A stretch of DNA of 41,255 nucleotides from GCA-020344555 sp964405925 (GTDB lineage Bacteria; Planctomycetota; Phycisphaerae; UBA1845): the NCBI GenBank assembly GCA_964405925.1, contig CAYOQG010000009.1, forward strand, positions 1-41,255. Direction: 5' to 3'. Shown here in pieces: positions 7,926-16,924 of this stretch. The position numbers and the translations under genes were made by a program. A model generated the notes under the pieces. That model was not told the DNA's origin. It ran no database searches and saw nothing but the letters and a program-made list of their open reading frames with translations. The first letter of the stretch is position 1. Every line of letters begins with the position of its first letter.

Positions 7926-9689
7926 ATGAAGTCAAGGTTATCCATCCTGCTTCTTCCGCTTGCGGTTGGCGTCGGTGGATGCCGCGCTTGGCCGATCGAG
8001 AACGCCGACCGAGATGTGTATGAGCTGATCGCTGAGCGGCAAGAGGCCGCCCTGGGCGCAAGAACCGACGTTCGTCTCGCGCCCGAGACGGGTGATGTGC
8101 CTGCAACCGAGCGCATGTATCGCTCTAACCCGCGCCCGGTCGATCCTCAGCTTCCGGAGGCATTCCAAACAACTGAACCTGAGGCCCAGCCTGACGTTGC
8201 GAACGCCGACGAAGCGGCAGCGACGGAGGAACCGACGGAGGATCAGGAGCTTACCCCAAGCATCTTTAGCGACGACGAGATCGAGCAGGTGCTGGTCTTC
8301 GGGCTCAGTGATGTACTGGCCTACGCCATGCGGCATGCACGGGAGCTGCAGGACGCGAAGGAGGATCTTTTCCTGGCTGCCCTTGATCTGTCACTTGAGC
8401 GACATCTCTGGACACCACAGTTCGTTGCAGAGGCGACCGCGACCTACGATAAGTTCAAGGAAGGAAGCGACCCTGGCCGGGCTATGCAGACAGTCAGCGA
8501 TGTTGCCGTCAGCCAACGGCTTCCATTCGGCGGGGATGTGACCGCCACGGTTATATACGCATTGACGCGTCAGGTCCGCGATCTCGTGGAAAAGGGTGAG
8601 AATGGTCAGGTCATCCTGGAAGCGAACGTTCCGCTCCTCCGCGGTGCGGGGCCATCAGCCTATGAGTCGAGATTTGCCGCCGAGCGCGAGCTGGTCTACG
8701 CCGTTCGGCGCTTTGAACGCTTCCGCCGCTCGTTTCTGGTGGATATCGCCAGCGAGTATTTCAGCCTGCAGCAATCCAAGGCATCCATCGACAATACCCA
8801 CGTGAGTTACCTGAATCGAAAACTGGACTGGGAAAAGGCGGACTTCATGCACAAAAAGGGGCGAAGCCGGAGCGTGTTTGAGGCCCCCCGGGCCAAGGCC
8901 ATCTACCGTGACGCCGAGGCTGCCCTGGTCAGCGCCAAGCAGCGGTATGAATCAGCCTTGGACCGCTTCAAGATTCGTCTGGGCATGCCTGTGGACACGT
9001 TGCTCGACGTACTTGGTCAGCAGGAGGACACAAAGAGCCAAGCCCTTGACGCTCTGTTGGCGGTTGTTGACAAAGAGACCGCTATTGAGGTAGCGCTTCG
9101 CTATCGGCTCGATCTTCTAAACAACGCCGACCGTGTCGACGATACCCGTCGCGGTGTGATCGTGGCCAAGAATCGAATCCTCCCTGATCTGACCCTCAGC
9201 GGCAGTGCAATCTTCAGCTCAGATCCGTACCAATTGCGTGCCTCGAACCTTCGACAAGAACGGTCCGACTGGCAGGGCAGCATCAACCTCAGCCTCGACG
9301 ATCGCAGGAGCGAGCGATATGCCTATCGGGCGGCGATCCTCTCACTTAGAAAATCCGAGCGCGATCACCTGGAGTTCGAGGACACCGTCCGGGCGGATGT
9401 TCGCAGAGCGCTACGCCGCATTGCCGAGCAGGACAACTTGCGGGCGATTCGCGCACTCAGCGTGGAGGAGAACGAGCGTCGTGTGGAAGCCGCTCGGGCC
9501 CAGTTTGACTTGGGCAAGTCCACGAACCAGGACGTGGTAGACGCGGAGACCGATCTGCTCCGTGCCCGAAACGAGTACGCCGCGGCGGTGGCTGCCTACC
9601 GCGTCGCGATCCTCGAATTCAGGCGGGACACGGGAACACTCCGTGTCCGCGATGACGGCCAAATGCTCCCGGAAACGTCCGAGCCCTGA
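7926..9689 (+). CDS. TolC-family outer-membrane efflux lipoprotein
   Basis: From ATG 7926 the protein has 587 residues. The N-terminus is a lipoprotein signal: basic start, Leu-rich core, then Val-Gly-Gly-Cys with the lipidated Cys at residue 19. About 100 acidic, Pro-rich linker residues follow. The rest is long amphipathic helices with the duplicated outer-membrane efflux protein pattern, including Ala-x-Ala-x-Tyr-Asp-like strands. It closes with a Gln-Phe-Asp-Leu-Gly-Lys-Ser-Thr-Asn-Gln-Asp-Val-Val-Asp-Ala segment, diagnostic of this family. A trimer would form the outer-membrane channel of a tripartite exporter. The adaptor and ATPase genes follow on the same strand (220 and 10 base gaps). 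This start places the lipobox correctly; a TTG 18 bases upstream is less likely. Confidence 0.9.
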   Translation: MKSRLSILLLPLAVGVGGCRAWPIENADRDVYELIAERQEAALGARTDVRLAPETGDVPATERMYRSNPRPVDPQLPEAFQTTEPEAQPDVANADEAAATEEPTEDQELTPSIFSDDEIEQVLVFGLSDVLAYAMRHARELQDAKEDLFLAALDLSLERHLWTPQFVAEATATYDKFKEGSDPGRAMQTVSDVAVSQRLPFGGDVTATVIYALTRQVRDLVEKGENGQVILEANVPLLRGAGPSAYESRFAAERELVYAVRRFERFRRSFLVDIASEYFSLQQSKASIDNTHVSYLNRKLDWEKADFMHKKGRSRSVFEAPRAKAIYRDAEAALVSAKQRYESALDRFKIRLGMPVDTLLDVLGQQEDTKSQALDALLAVVDKETAIEVALRYRLDLLNNADRVDDTRRGVIVAKNRILPDLTLSGSAIFSSDPYQLRASNLRQERSDWQGSINLSLDDRRSERYAYRAAILSLRKSERDHLEFEDTVRADVRRALRRIAEQDNLRAIRALSVEENERRVEAARAQFDLGKSTNQDVVDAETDLLRARNEYAAAVAAYRVAILEFRRDTGTLRVRDDGQMLPETSEP

Positions 9690-9909
9690 CACCGTGGTAC
9701 TGGCTGTTCCCGCACCAGGACGGCTCGGGGTATCGCATCTATGTGACGCCGCGGCACATTGACGTCGGCGCACGTTTCTCCATACGCTGCACAACTTCCG
9801 ACCACCATGCCCTTTGCGATCGAGTGCGGACGCGGTATCCTAAAGGGCGAAGGCTGTCGCATCCAGTCGTTCCAAGGGCAACGCCGATGAGCCGGGGGAT
9901 CGGGATCGC

Positions 9910-11829
9910 ATGGCGACATCAATTGGCACAGAAACGGCAAGCAGCGCACTGTCGGGCGTCAGTGACATGTCCTCCGACGTTTACTACTCGAAAGCCCAGA
10001 GTGGTCGGTTATGGTTCCGGCTGTTCCTCGCCGTCTGCCTCATCGGGGTCGTCGGCGCAGTGACTTGGGCATTATGGGCATGGACTCAAAATGCCCGGGC
10101 CGTGGCCGATGTTTCTAAGTTCACCGTCGTCCCCCGAGGGTTCAATGTCGTCTTGCAGGAGAAGGGCGAATTGAAAGCCGCCCGATCCACCGACATCAAT
10201 TGTGAGGTGGAAGGTCGGTCCACCATCATTACCTTAATCCCCGAGGGAACGGCGGTCAAGGAGGGCGACCTGCTGGTCGAGCTCGCCAGCGACGAGATCG
10301 AGGATCGTATTCGCCAGGAGGAGCTCAAAGAGGCTAACGCCATCACCGCCTTTGAGTCCGCCCAGACGGAGCTCGAGATACAGCGAGATCAGAACGCCAG
10401 TGACATTCGCAAGGCAGAACTCGAGATTGAGCTCAAACGTCTTGAACTGGAGAAATACCAGAAAGGCGAGTGGGAACAGATGCTCAAGGAGCACGAGATC
10501 GCGATCGAGCAGGCTGAGATCAACCTGAGACGTCGCAAAGAGGACTTTGCCGCTGCGGAAGAGCTGAAAGCCAAAGACTTCATCACCGAGACCGAATACG
10601 AAGAGGATGAGTTCAACAAGATACGAGCGGAGTGGGATCTCGAAAAAGCGGAGAAAGCCATTGAGGTCCTAAGGGAATACACCCATGTCGCTGCTCAGCG
10701 AAAGAGAGAGGCTGATCTGGACGAAGCCACCAAGGAATGCGCTCGCGTCAAGAAGAACGCCGAAGCGGAGGAACTCAAGAAGCTGCGGGCGGTTGAGGGA
10801 AAGAAGAAAGAGCTTGACCTGATTCAGGATCAACTGGCCAAGCTTCGTGCCCAAAAGGAAAAGACCCGCATCACCGCACCGACGCAGGGATTCGTCGTTT
10901 ACTTCGGTGGCGCAGGACGCCGCTTCTTCATGGCTGAAGATCAGATCAAGGTGGGCGGCACGGTCCACGAGCGCCAAACGATTCTCTCGTTGCCCGATAC
11001 GTCGGAGATGCTCGTCGTGCTCCGCGTGCATGAAGCCAAGACCGATAAGCTACGATTGGGTCAGCCAGCCAAAATCACCGTCGAGGGGCTGCCCGGTCAT
11101 GAGTTCACCGGGAAGGTGACCAAAATCGGCGTTGTCGCGGACACACAGAACCGATGGCTCAATCCGGATCTCAAGGAATATGAGACCGAGGTTGCCATGG
11201 ACCCCGCGGACGTGCCGCTGAAACCGGGTGTCACTGCCCACGTCGAGATTCTAGTTGAGACGGTGGAGAACAGCCTTGCGGTACCCGTGCAGTCGGTCTA
11301 TGCGAAAGCGGGCCGGCGCTACGTCTTCGGAGAAGAGGGGGGAGAGACCATCCCCGTAGAGGTGAAACTGGGCGCGATCGGAACCGAGTGGGCCGAAATC
11401 ATCGAGGGATTGTCTTCAGGAGAGAGGATCTTGATGGCGTTTTCAGACGAGCAAAAGCGTCTAATACCCGACGTCGGGCCTGAACCTGGGGCTCGGGCCG
11501 ACTCTTGGGGCAATGGGCAACCCCCTGACTCCGGGAGTGGGACAGCAGGGAGAACGCCCGAGGTGAACATGACTCACGGACAACCTGAGACGACATCTTC
11601 GGCGATCGACGGTTCCGGAGACTTCCGCGTCCGTGGTCCGGGTGAAGGTCACCGGATGCGCTCTCAAACGCCAGGCGGTACCGAGGGCGATCGCCATCCG
11701 GATTCAACGGCGCGGACCCATCCCGGGCCAGCTCACGATCTTCAAGAGCGCGCACCCGCCGCCGAAAAGGATGAAGGTGACCGAAAGGAACAGAAACCGC
11801 CGCCAACTTCACCGGCTACGAGACCATAG
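9910..11829 (+). CDS. HlyD/MacA-type periplasmic adaptor subunit
   Basis: This 639-residue protein has a short cytoplasmic start and one transmembrane helix (about residues 36-58). A lipoyl-like half with Thr-Asp-Ile-Asn-Cys and Gly-Thr-Ala-Val-Lys-Glu-Gly-Asp follows. A very long Lys/Glu-rich coiled coil runs from about 125 to 315. The second lipoyl half (Arg-Ile-Thr-Ala-Pro), a beta-barrel domain and a membrane-proximal domain come next. These are the parts of the adaptor that links an inner-membrane transporter to a TolC-type channel. The last 115 residues are a low-complexity tail rich in Gly, Pro, Thr and charged residues, without similarity to the adaptor domains. The ATPase start is 10 bases after its stop, so the genes are co-transcribed. 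Confidence 0.9.
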   Translation: MATSIGTETASSALSGVSDMSSDVYYSKAQSGRLWFRLFLAVCLIGVVGAVTWALWAWTQNARAVADVSKFTVVPRGFNVVLQEKGELKAARSTDINCEVEGRSTIITLIPEGTAVKEGDLLVELASDEIEDRIRQEELKEANAITAFESAQTELEIQRDQNASDIRKAELEIELKRLELEKYQKGEWEQMLKEHEIAIEQAEINLRRRKEDFAAAEELKAKDFITETEYEEDEFNKIRAEWDLEKAEKAIEVLREYTHVAAQRKREADLDEATKECARVKKNAEAEELKKLRAVEGKKKELDLIQDQLAKLRAQKEKTRITAPTQGFVVYFGGAGRRFFMAEDQIKVGGTVHERQTILSLPDTSEMLVVLRVHEAKTDKLRLGQPAKITVEGLPGHEFTGKVTKIGVVADTQNRWLNPDLKEYETEVAMDPADVPLKPGVTAHVEILVETVENSLAVPVQSVYAKAGRRYVFGEEGGETIPVEVKLGAIGTEWAEIIEGLSSGERILMAFSDEQKRLIPDVGPEPGARADSWGNGQPPDSGSGTAGRTPEVNMTHGQPETTSSAIDGSGDFRVRGPGEGHRMRSQTPGGTEGDRHPDSTARTHPGPAHDLQERAPAAEKDEGDRKEQKPPPTSPATRP

Positions 11830-11839
11830 GCTGCCTCTG

Positions 11840-12538
11840 ATGGCCATCGCCTCGATCCAAAGACTCTCCAAGGTGTACGGGCAGGTGGATAGCAACGTCT
11901 GCGTCCATGCGCTCCGCGACATCAGTGTCGATTTCGCGGAAGGTGAGTCCGTTGCCATCCGCGGCCCAAGTGGCTCGGGCAAGAGCACCCTCATGAATCT
12001 GCTGGGATGCTTGGATCGCCCCACCTCGGGACGTTATCTGCTCGGAGGTATCGACGTCTCGCGCCTAAACGACGACCAGCTCTCCGACATTCGCGGGCGA
12101 CGGGTCGGATTCGTGTTTCAGAACTTCAATCTGATCCCTCAGCTCACACTCCTGGAGAACCTCGAGGTGCCCTTGTTCTACCAGGGCTGGCCGACGCGGG
12201 CCCGCCGCGAGAAGGCCGCTCAGTTGGCTAAGATGGTTGAGCTTACAGACCGGGGACATCACCGCCCTACGGAGCTTTCTGGGGGCCAGCAACAGCGAGC
12301 GGCCATCGCCCGATCACTCGTCAATGACCCCTTGCTGATCCTGGCCGATGAGCCCACAGGGAATCTGGATTCCGCGACCGGCGAGATGATTTTACGGATC
12401 TTCTCCACCCTGCACGATCAGGGTCGCACGATCGTAATGGTTACGCATGATGATAGGGTTGCGGAGAGCTGTGATCGTGTCATTACGCTCATGGACGGGC
12501 AGGTTGAAAGCGATCACCGCAACGGTGCGGCCTGGTGA
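11840..12538 (+). CDS. MacB/LolD-type ABC transporter ATP-binding protein
   Basis: The 232-residue protein from ATG 11840 is a full nucleotide-binding domain. It has Walker A Gly-Pro-Ser-Gly-Ser-Gly-Lys-Ser-Thr, the Q-loop Phe-Gln-Asn-Phe-Asn-Leu-Ile-Pro, signature Leu-Ser-Gly-Gly-Gln-Gln-Gln-Arg, Walker B Leu-Ile-Leu-Ala-Asp-Glu-Pro-Thr-Gly-Asn-Leu-Asp and the H-loop Thr-His-Asp. The signature and the Glu-Pro-Thr-Gly-Asn-Leu-Asp are typical of the MacB/LolD/FtsE group, which energises periplasmic mechanotransmission rather than translocation through the membrane. The start was set after the adaptor stop because upstream in-frame ATGs overlap the adaptor. No FtsX/MacB permease follows, so its membrane partner must be elsewhere or missing. 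Confidence 0.93.
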   Translation: MAIASIQRLSKVYGQVDSNVCVHALRDISVDFAEGESVAIRGPSGSGKSTLMNLLGCLDRPTSGRYLLGGIDVSRLNDDQLSDIRGRRVGFVFQNFNLIPQLTLLENLEVPLFYQGWPTRARREKAAQLAKMVELTDRGHHRPTELSGGQQQRAAIARSLVNDPLLILADEPTGNLDSATGEMILRIFSTLHDQGRTIVMVTHDDRVAESCDRVITLMDGQVESDHRNGAAW

Positions 12539-12670
12539 CGTTCCGCACCGCTGCCTCATCGCCCCCTGCACGGTCTCCGATCGGTAAGGTTGAGAAGCCG
12601 GACGCCCGTAACGGGTACCGCCACCCGGCGAGTTCAAGGCCGACATGCGATAGGAACCGACCGGAGGATT

Positions 12671-12698
12671 GGGGGTTTATGGGCAACGTTCAACCCCC
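12671..12698. terminator. Hairpin between ATPase gene and tRNA
   Basis: GGGGGTT and AACCCCC are separated by 14 bases and can form a 7-bp stem. It lies just 3' of the tRNA on the minus strand and downstream of the convergent ATPase gene. There is no T-tract on either side, so an intrinsic terminator is only possible. Confidence 0.3.
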
Positions 12699-12708
12699 GA
12701 CCGCCAAA

Positions 12709-12779
12709 GCCGATCGTGGGATTCGAACCCACAACCTCAGCTTTACGAAAGCTGTGCTCTACCGTTGAGCTAGATCGGC
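12709..12779 (-). tRNA. tRNA-Thr(CGU)
   Basis: On the minus strand a 71-base cloverleaf can be drawn. The 7-bp acceptor stem (GCCGATC/GATCGGC) is perfect. The D arm GCTC/GAGC has a 7-base loop, the anticodon stem CAGCT/AGCTG has loop TTCGTAA, the variable loop has 5 bases, and the T arm GTGGG/CCCAC has loop TTCGAAT. The anticodon CGT reads ACG, threonine. The CCA end is not encoded. No integrase or duplicated 3' end is visible beside it. Confidence 0.95.
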
Positions 12780-12870
12780 GCTTCGAAAAACGTCAAAGCG
12801 TCGAAATGACGCAGCCATCACATTTCGTTTTTTCGACTTTTCATATTCGTAGTTCCGAATCCCCCCCGTG

Positions 12871-13152
12871 TCAAACCCGCTCCTGGGCGTATCGGCTGAC
12901 CTTGTCATAGGTCGTTGCAAGAAACCCAATCAGCGGGAACACTCCACGTTCAAACGGCGATGGCCCAAGCTGCTCGAGGATTGCCGAGGGTCGTTCGGGC
13001 GGGCCGATCTCGATCTCGACCAACTCGAATTCGGGGCCCGCCTCCCAAAACCGCTCGATCACCTGTTCGACGGGCGGCGACGTCGGGTAAATCGTCGGAA
13101 CAACACCTGGCGGGGGCCCCATATCGTCCGCATGGTGGTCTACATTTCGCAT
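12871..13152 (-). CDS. Conserved-looking hypothetical protein downstream of SNF2 helicase
   Basis: A 93-residue soluble protein from ATG 13152. GGAGAAGATG sits upstream with good spacing, and longer frames would overlap the helicase end. The N-terminus is rich in Asp/His/Pro. The remainder has a Pro-Pro-Val-Glu-Gln-Val-Ile-Glu-Arg-Phe-Trp helix, an acidic strand (Phe-Glu-Leu-Val-Glu-Ile-Glu-Ile-Gly) and a Pro-Phe-Glu-Arg-Gly-Val-Phe-Pro turn before a final helix. I recognise no family. It begins 44 bases after the helicase stop on the same strand, so co-transcription and a shared role are plausible. Codon use looks like a real gene. Confidence 0.6.
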   Translation of the reverse strand: MRNVDHHADDMGPPPGVVPTIYPTSPPVEQVIERFWEAGPEFELVEIEIGPPERPSAILEQLGPSPFERGVFPLIGFLATTYDKVSRYAQERV

Positions 13153-13196
13153 CACATCTTCTCCACCGGATCCCTTGATTGGGGATTGGCAATCGG

Positions 13197-16100
13197 TCAG
13201 TCTTCCGCGACCGCGTCGCGGGAAAGTGCTAGAATCTCGCGCAGTTTCTCCGTCGACAGCTCGGTCAACCACTCTTCACCGCTTCCAACAACGTTGTCCG
13301 CCAAACCCCGCTTCTGCTCCAGCAGGGCGTCGATTCTCTCTTCCAGGGTCCCGACACAAATGAACTTGTGGACCTGGACCCGCCTGCTCTGGCCGATGCG
13401 ATAGACACGATCGGTTGCCTGGTCTTCGACCGCCGGATTCCACCAGCGGTCGAAGTGGAACACGTGGTTGGCGGCGGTGAGGTTGAGGCCAAACCCCCCT
13501 GCCTTGAGTGACAAGATCAATATCGGCGCGATGCTGTTGTCGCTTTGGAATTCGTTTACCATCGTGTCACGCCGGCTACGCGTTGTACCTCCGTGCAGGA
13601 AGAGGACTTCTCGGTTAAACGCTTCCTGCAGCAGCCTCTGCAGCAAATCGCCCATCTGTCTGAACTGCGTGAAGACCAGCGCTCTCTCCTCCTCCGCGAG
13701 AACCTCCTCGAGCATCTCCGAGAGTCGCTCACACTTGCCGCTTCGATAAGGCAAGCTGGACCCGTCCCCCAAGAAATGGGCAGGATGGTTGCAGACCTGT
13801 TTGAGCTTCACGAGCACCGCAAGCACGAGACCTCGGCGCTGAATTCCACCCGCCTGTTCGATCTGCCCCAACATCTCCCCTACCAACGCCTCGTAGAGGG
13901 CAGCCTGCTCTCGGGTCAGGTTGCAGAAGACCCTCATCTCCATCTTTTCCGGGAGATCAACCTGAACACCCGGGTCCGACTTGACCCGTCGAAGCACAAA
14001 CGGACGGATCAGATGGCGAAGGCGCTGGGCCCGGTCCGTATCGTGATACCGTTCGATGGGCACGGCAAACCGCCGCCTGAACTCCCCTGCTGTCCCCAGA
14101 TAACCCGGGTTCAGGAAGTCCATGATCGACCACAGTTCGCTAAGCCGGTTCTCGATGGGTGTGCCTGTTAGGGCCATCCGATGAACGGCACGAAGGGACC
14201 GGATGGCGATAGCCTGCTTCGCGGCAGGATTCTTGATGTTCTGGGCCTCGTCGAGCGTAATCCGATACCACTCGATGGCGGCCAGATGTTCAAGGTCTCG
14301 ATGCGTTAACCCATATGTGCTGATCACCACGTCCTGCTGGGCAACGCGTCTCACGAATTCCTGTCCCGTCGCCCGCTCCATCCCGTGATGAACCATCACC
14401 CTCAGCGACGGTGCAAACCGCTCGATCTCACGCTGCCAGTTGCCAACCAGCGACATGGGAACGACCAACAGCGTCGGTCCCGGTGACGATCCCGCTTCGC
14501 GCTCGTGAAGCCAAACGGCGATCATCTCGATGGTCTTCCCCAGTCCCATGTCATCAGCGAGACACGCTCCAATCCCCAGCTTGGTCAGGAAGGCGAGCCA
14601 TTCCAGTCCTCGATGTTGATAGTCGCGCAGTGTTCCGCGAAAGTCAGCCGAGGGAGGGAGTCGCTCAATGCGCTCGTGGGCTGTCGCGGCGTTCAGCAGG
14701 CTCTCGATCCATCCGGAAGCTCGCAGCCCGCCAACCGGTAGCCCTGTCTCGAGATCGTCAGCAACGTAACACTGACGCAAGGCTTCAAACACCGTCATCC
14801 GCCCACCCCGCTTCTGCTGCAAGAATCGCAACGCCGCTTCCACGTCTGACGGCTGCACCTCGGTCCATCGACTCCGAACCCGTACAAGCGGTCGTTTCGC
14901 GCTGGCCAGTCTCCTAAGTTCCTCCAGGGACAAGCTTTCGTCGCCCACGGCAACCTGCCAGTTGAAGGCGACAAGCGTATCGAGGCGTACGTTCGCATCG
15001 CCTGTGGACGCCTCGGAATCAAGAGGTTTGATGTTTAGCCACATCCGAAGCTTGGGCCGACGTTCATGCCACCATTTCGGCACCCATACACGAAAGCCCT
15101 CCAGCTCAAGAATCGGCGCCGCGTCGCGCAAGAACGTATACGCCTCGTCGATCGTCAACGCGCATTCCAACGGACCCGGCACCTCCGCACTCTGCACCAA
15201 GGGGGAAAAATGACGCGCCGCCCAGGATAGATCCGCTCGAAGCTGATCCCGGGCGTCGTCGAATGGGCGACTGAGAATCAAGGGATCATTCCGGCGCTCC
15301 TCGAAGAGCTGTTGGGCATCAAGTACCCAACCGGGGTCATTGGTTGACTGAACGTGCACGGTGAGCCTCCAAGCATCCTTGGACCCGGCGGAGGACGTTT
15401 GGCTTGTGCCCCCATCCGCAGCGCCGTCCGAGGACTCCCGCGCCGGTGGTGCGTGGAGACGGAGACAGGTCCGGAACGCTCTCTCGGAGGCAAGTGGTTC
15501 CAGCCTCGACACCCACCCACGTACCAGGTCGTACGTTGCCCGACGCTCCTCGACCCTGCCAGCCAAAAGTGAATCAGTGCTCACGACCGACCGAAGCCAT
15601 CGTATTTGCGGTGGGCAGAATTCATCGCGACGGTCGGAGACAGCATGAGCCAGGTCGTCGCCTTCCAGGCAGCGGCGAACCAGAGCGTCCACCGACCTCC
15701 ACAGGAAGTTCTCCACCAGAGCGGAAGCCTGGACCGGCTCACCGTCGACGACGGACGAGCGACAGACGGGCGGCATCGAAGAAATCAGCTTCCGCAAGCA
15801 TTCTGACGTAGTATCATCACTCACGACCGGGCGCCAGTAGCCTGCATAGCGATCACCACCAGCGTGGTGCAGGGCCGGGACAAAACGCTGCTTGGCAAGC
15901 AACGCCATCACCAGCTCCGCCATCCGTGACCAGTAGCGCAGAGAGGCACCAAGCCGCACGTCGTCCCGCGACAAGGCTGGCTTCGACGTCAGAAGATCAA
16001 CGGCGTCCGCAGGTGTGAAGACCAGAGTCCGCACCCGACGGGGTAAAAGCACAACGTCCGCAGCGGATAGGGGCCCGGGTGTCTCATCCACCGCGTGCAC

Positions 16101-16403
16101 CGAAGGAATATACGAAACACCGCGATGGGGGAGCATGAGCGCCGCCTCTGACCGCACGGCACCGGACGCCAGGAGACTATCGAAAATGTCACCCACCACG
16201 TCCCGGACAACGTTCCAATCCGCGGCTTCATCAAGCCACTCAGGCGCCGCCCCGGTCTCCGGCAGTGCGGTCACCGCGCATGGCATCGACCTCTGCGATC
16301 CGGCGTGATCAGCCTCGTTCGTGGTGACCTCAGGCATCCGGTCCACGGCCTCACCCCAGAGGTGAAGCACTCTGTCTGTCCAGATTGTGTGGAGGATCAT
16401 CAT
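13197..16403 (-). CDS. SNF2/RapA-family DEAD-like helicase
   Basis: From the ATG-ATG at 16403 the protein has 1068 residues. The N-terminal 550 are the bacterial SNF2-associated region, opening with a hydrophobic strand and Leu-Trp-Gly-Glu, a common start of this group. The helicase core follows: Leu-Arg-Asp-Tyr-Gln (Q motif), Walker A Asp-Asp-Met-Gly-Leu-Gly-Lys-Thr at about 617-624, motif II Asp-Glu-Ala-Gln at about 718-721 and motif III Leu-Thr-Gly-Thr-Pro-Ile-Glu-Asn. The C-terminal lobe has Asn-His-Pro, Ser-Leu-Lys-Ala-Gly-Gly-Phe-Gly-Leu-Asn-Leu and Asp-Arg-Trp-Trp-Asn-Pro. Relatives are ATP-driven DNA translocases that move along duplexes or displace polymerase and other proteins. A TTG 36 bases upstream is an alternative start. 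Confidence 0.93.
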   Translation of the reverse strand: MMILHTIWTDRVLHLWGEAVDRMPEVTTNEADHAGSQRSMPCAVTALPETGAAPEWLDEAADWNVVRDVVGDIFDSLLASGAVRSEAALMLPHRGVSYIPSVHAVDETPGPLSAADVVLLPRRVRTLVFTPADAVDLLTSKPALSRDDVRLGASLRYWSRMAELVMALLAKQRFVPALHHAGGDRYAGYWRPVVSDDTTSECLRKLISSMPPVCRSSVVDGEPVQASALVENFLWRSVDALVRRCLEGDDLAHAVSDRRDEFCPPQIRWLRSVVSTDSLLAGRVEERRATYDLVRGWVSRLEPLASERAFRTCLRLHAPPARESSDGAADGGTSQTSSAGSKDAWRLTVHVQSTNDPGWVLDAQQLFEERRNDPLILSRPFDDARDQLRADLSWAARHFSPLVQSAEVPGPLECALTIDEAYTFLRDAAPILELEGFRVWVPKWWHERRPKLRMWLNIKPLDSEASTGDANVRLDTLVAFNWQVAVGDESLSLEELRRLASAKRPLVRVRSRWTEVQPSDVEAALRFLQQKRGGRMTVFEALRQCYVADDLETGLPVGGLRASGWIESLLNAATAHERIERLPPSADFRGTLRDYQHRGLEWLAFLTKLGIGACLADDMGLGKTIEMIAVWLHEREAGSSPGPTLLVVPMSLVGNWQREIERFAPSLRVMVHHGMERATGQEFVRRVAQQDVVISTYGLTHRDLEHLAAIEWYRITLDEAQNIKNPAAKQAIAIRSLRAVHRMALTGTPIENRLSELWSIMDFLNPGYLGTAGEFRRRFAVPIERYHDTDRAQRLRHLIRPFVLRRVKSDPGVQVDLPEKMEMRVFCNLTREQAALYEALVGEMLGQIEQAGGIQRRGLVLAVLVKLKQVCNHPAHFLGDGSSLPYRSGKCERLSEMLEEVLAEEERALVFTQFRQMGDLLQRLLQEAFNREVLFLHGGTTRSRRDTMVNEFQSDNSIAPILILSLKAGGFGLNLTAANHVFHFDRWWNPAVEDQATDRVYRIGQSRRVQVHKFICVGTLEERIDALLEQKRGLADNVVGSGEEWLTELSTEKLREILALSRDAVAED

Positions 16404-16837
16404 CCCGAACCACTCGCTATTTGCGTCCGCGATATTCAACGGCGAATACGTCCGCCGCTCTCACGGTGGCGAACCCCCCATGCTAACAGGCATTCGCCGA
16501 TCGTCCAAGGGCGTCGTTCTTGGGCGCGAGACGGGCCAGACCAACCTCGCCGGCGACAACTCAGCATCTCCCGGCGATGCCACCCACGACTTTGTTCGTT
16601 CGCCAGAAAGATGCGCTGTCAAGCTGCCGGGATGGGGATCGTCCGAATGGGCTACTTTCTGGGCCCTGCGGTTTGGCAAACGACCAGTCAAATCAGTCAC
16701 TGCCGGACCGGCGCAGATGCCGCTGCGTCGGTCACACAATCCCTGAAAACGGTTCCGGACGCTTCCCAGCTTGTTTGACCCACGTGGCGGAGTGGGCAGA
16801 CCCCAACGCGGTAGGTGCGATGGACAAGAAAAGACAG
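16404..16837. other. Non-coding region between SNF2 and ABC-2 genes
   Basis: Several overlapping frames are open but none has a credible start, domain or codon pattern. The stretch separates two divergent transcription units. I see no RNA gene or repeat in it; the only clear signal is the promoter just to its right. Confidence 0.5.
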
Positions 16838-16866
16838 TTGAGCACTCAAGCAACACCGTGTATGAT
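16838..16866 (+). promoter_or_regulatory. Putative sigma-70-type promoter of the ABC-2 operon
   Basis: TTGAGC (16838-16843), an exact 17-base spacer and TATGAT (16861-16866) match the consensus at four of six and five of six positions. The ATG of the ATP-binding subunit lies 59 bases downstream of the -10 box. Confidence 0.5.
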
Positions 16867-16924
16867 ACGGCCTCAATAGACTGACCGATCCGCGTCACTA
16901 ACTGTCGATGGCCATGGGTAACGG

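Noticed and set aside
12709..12779. tRNA-Thr as integration site of a mobile element
   Set aside because: No integrase gene, no duplicated tRNA 3' end and no change of gene content were seen near it.
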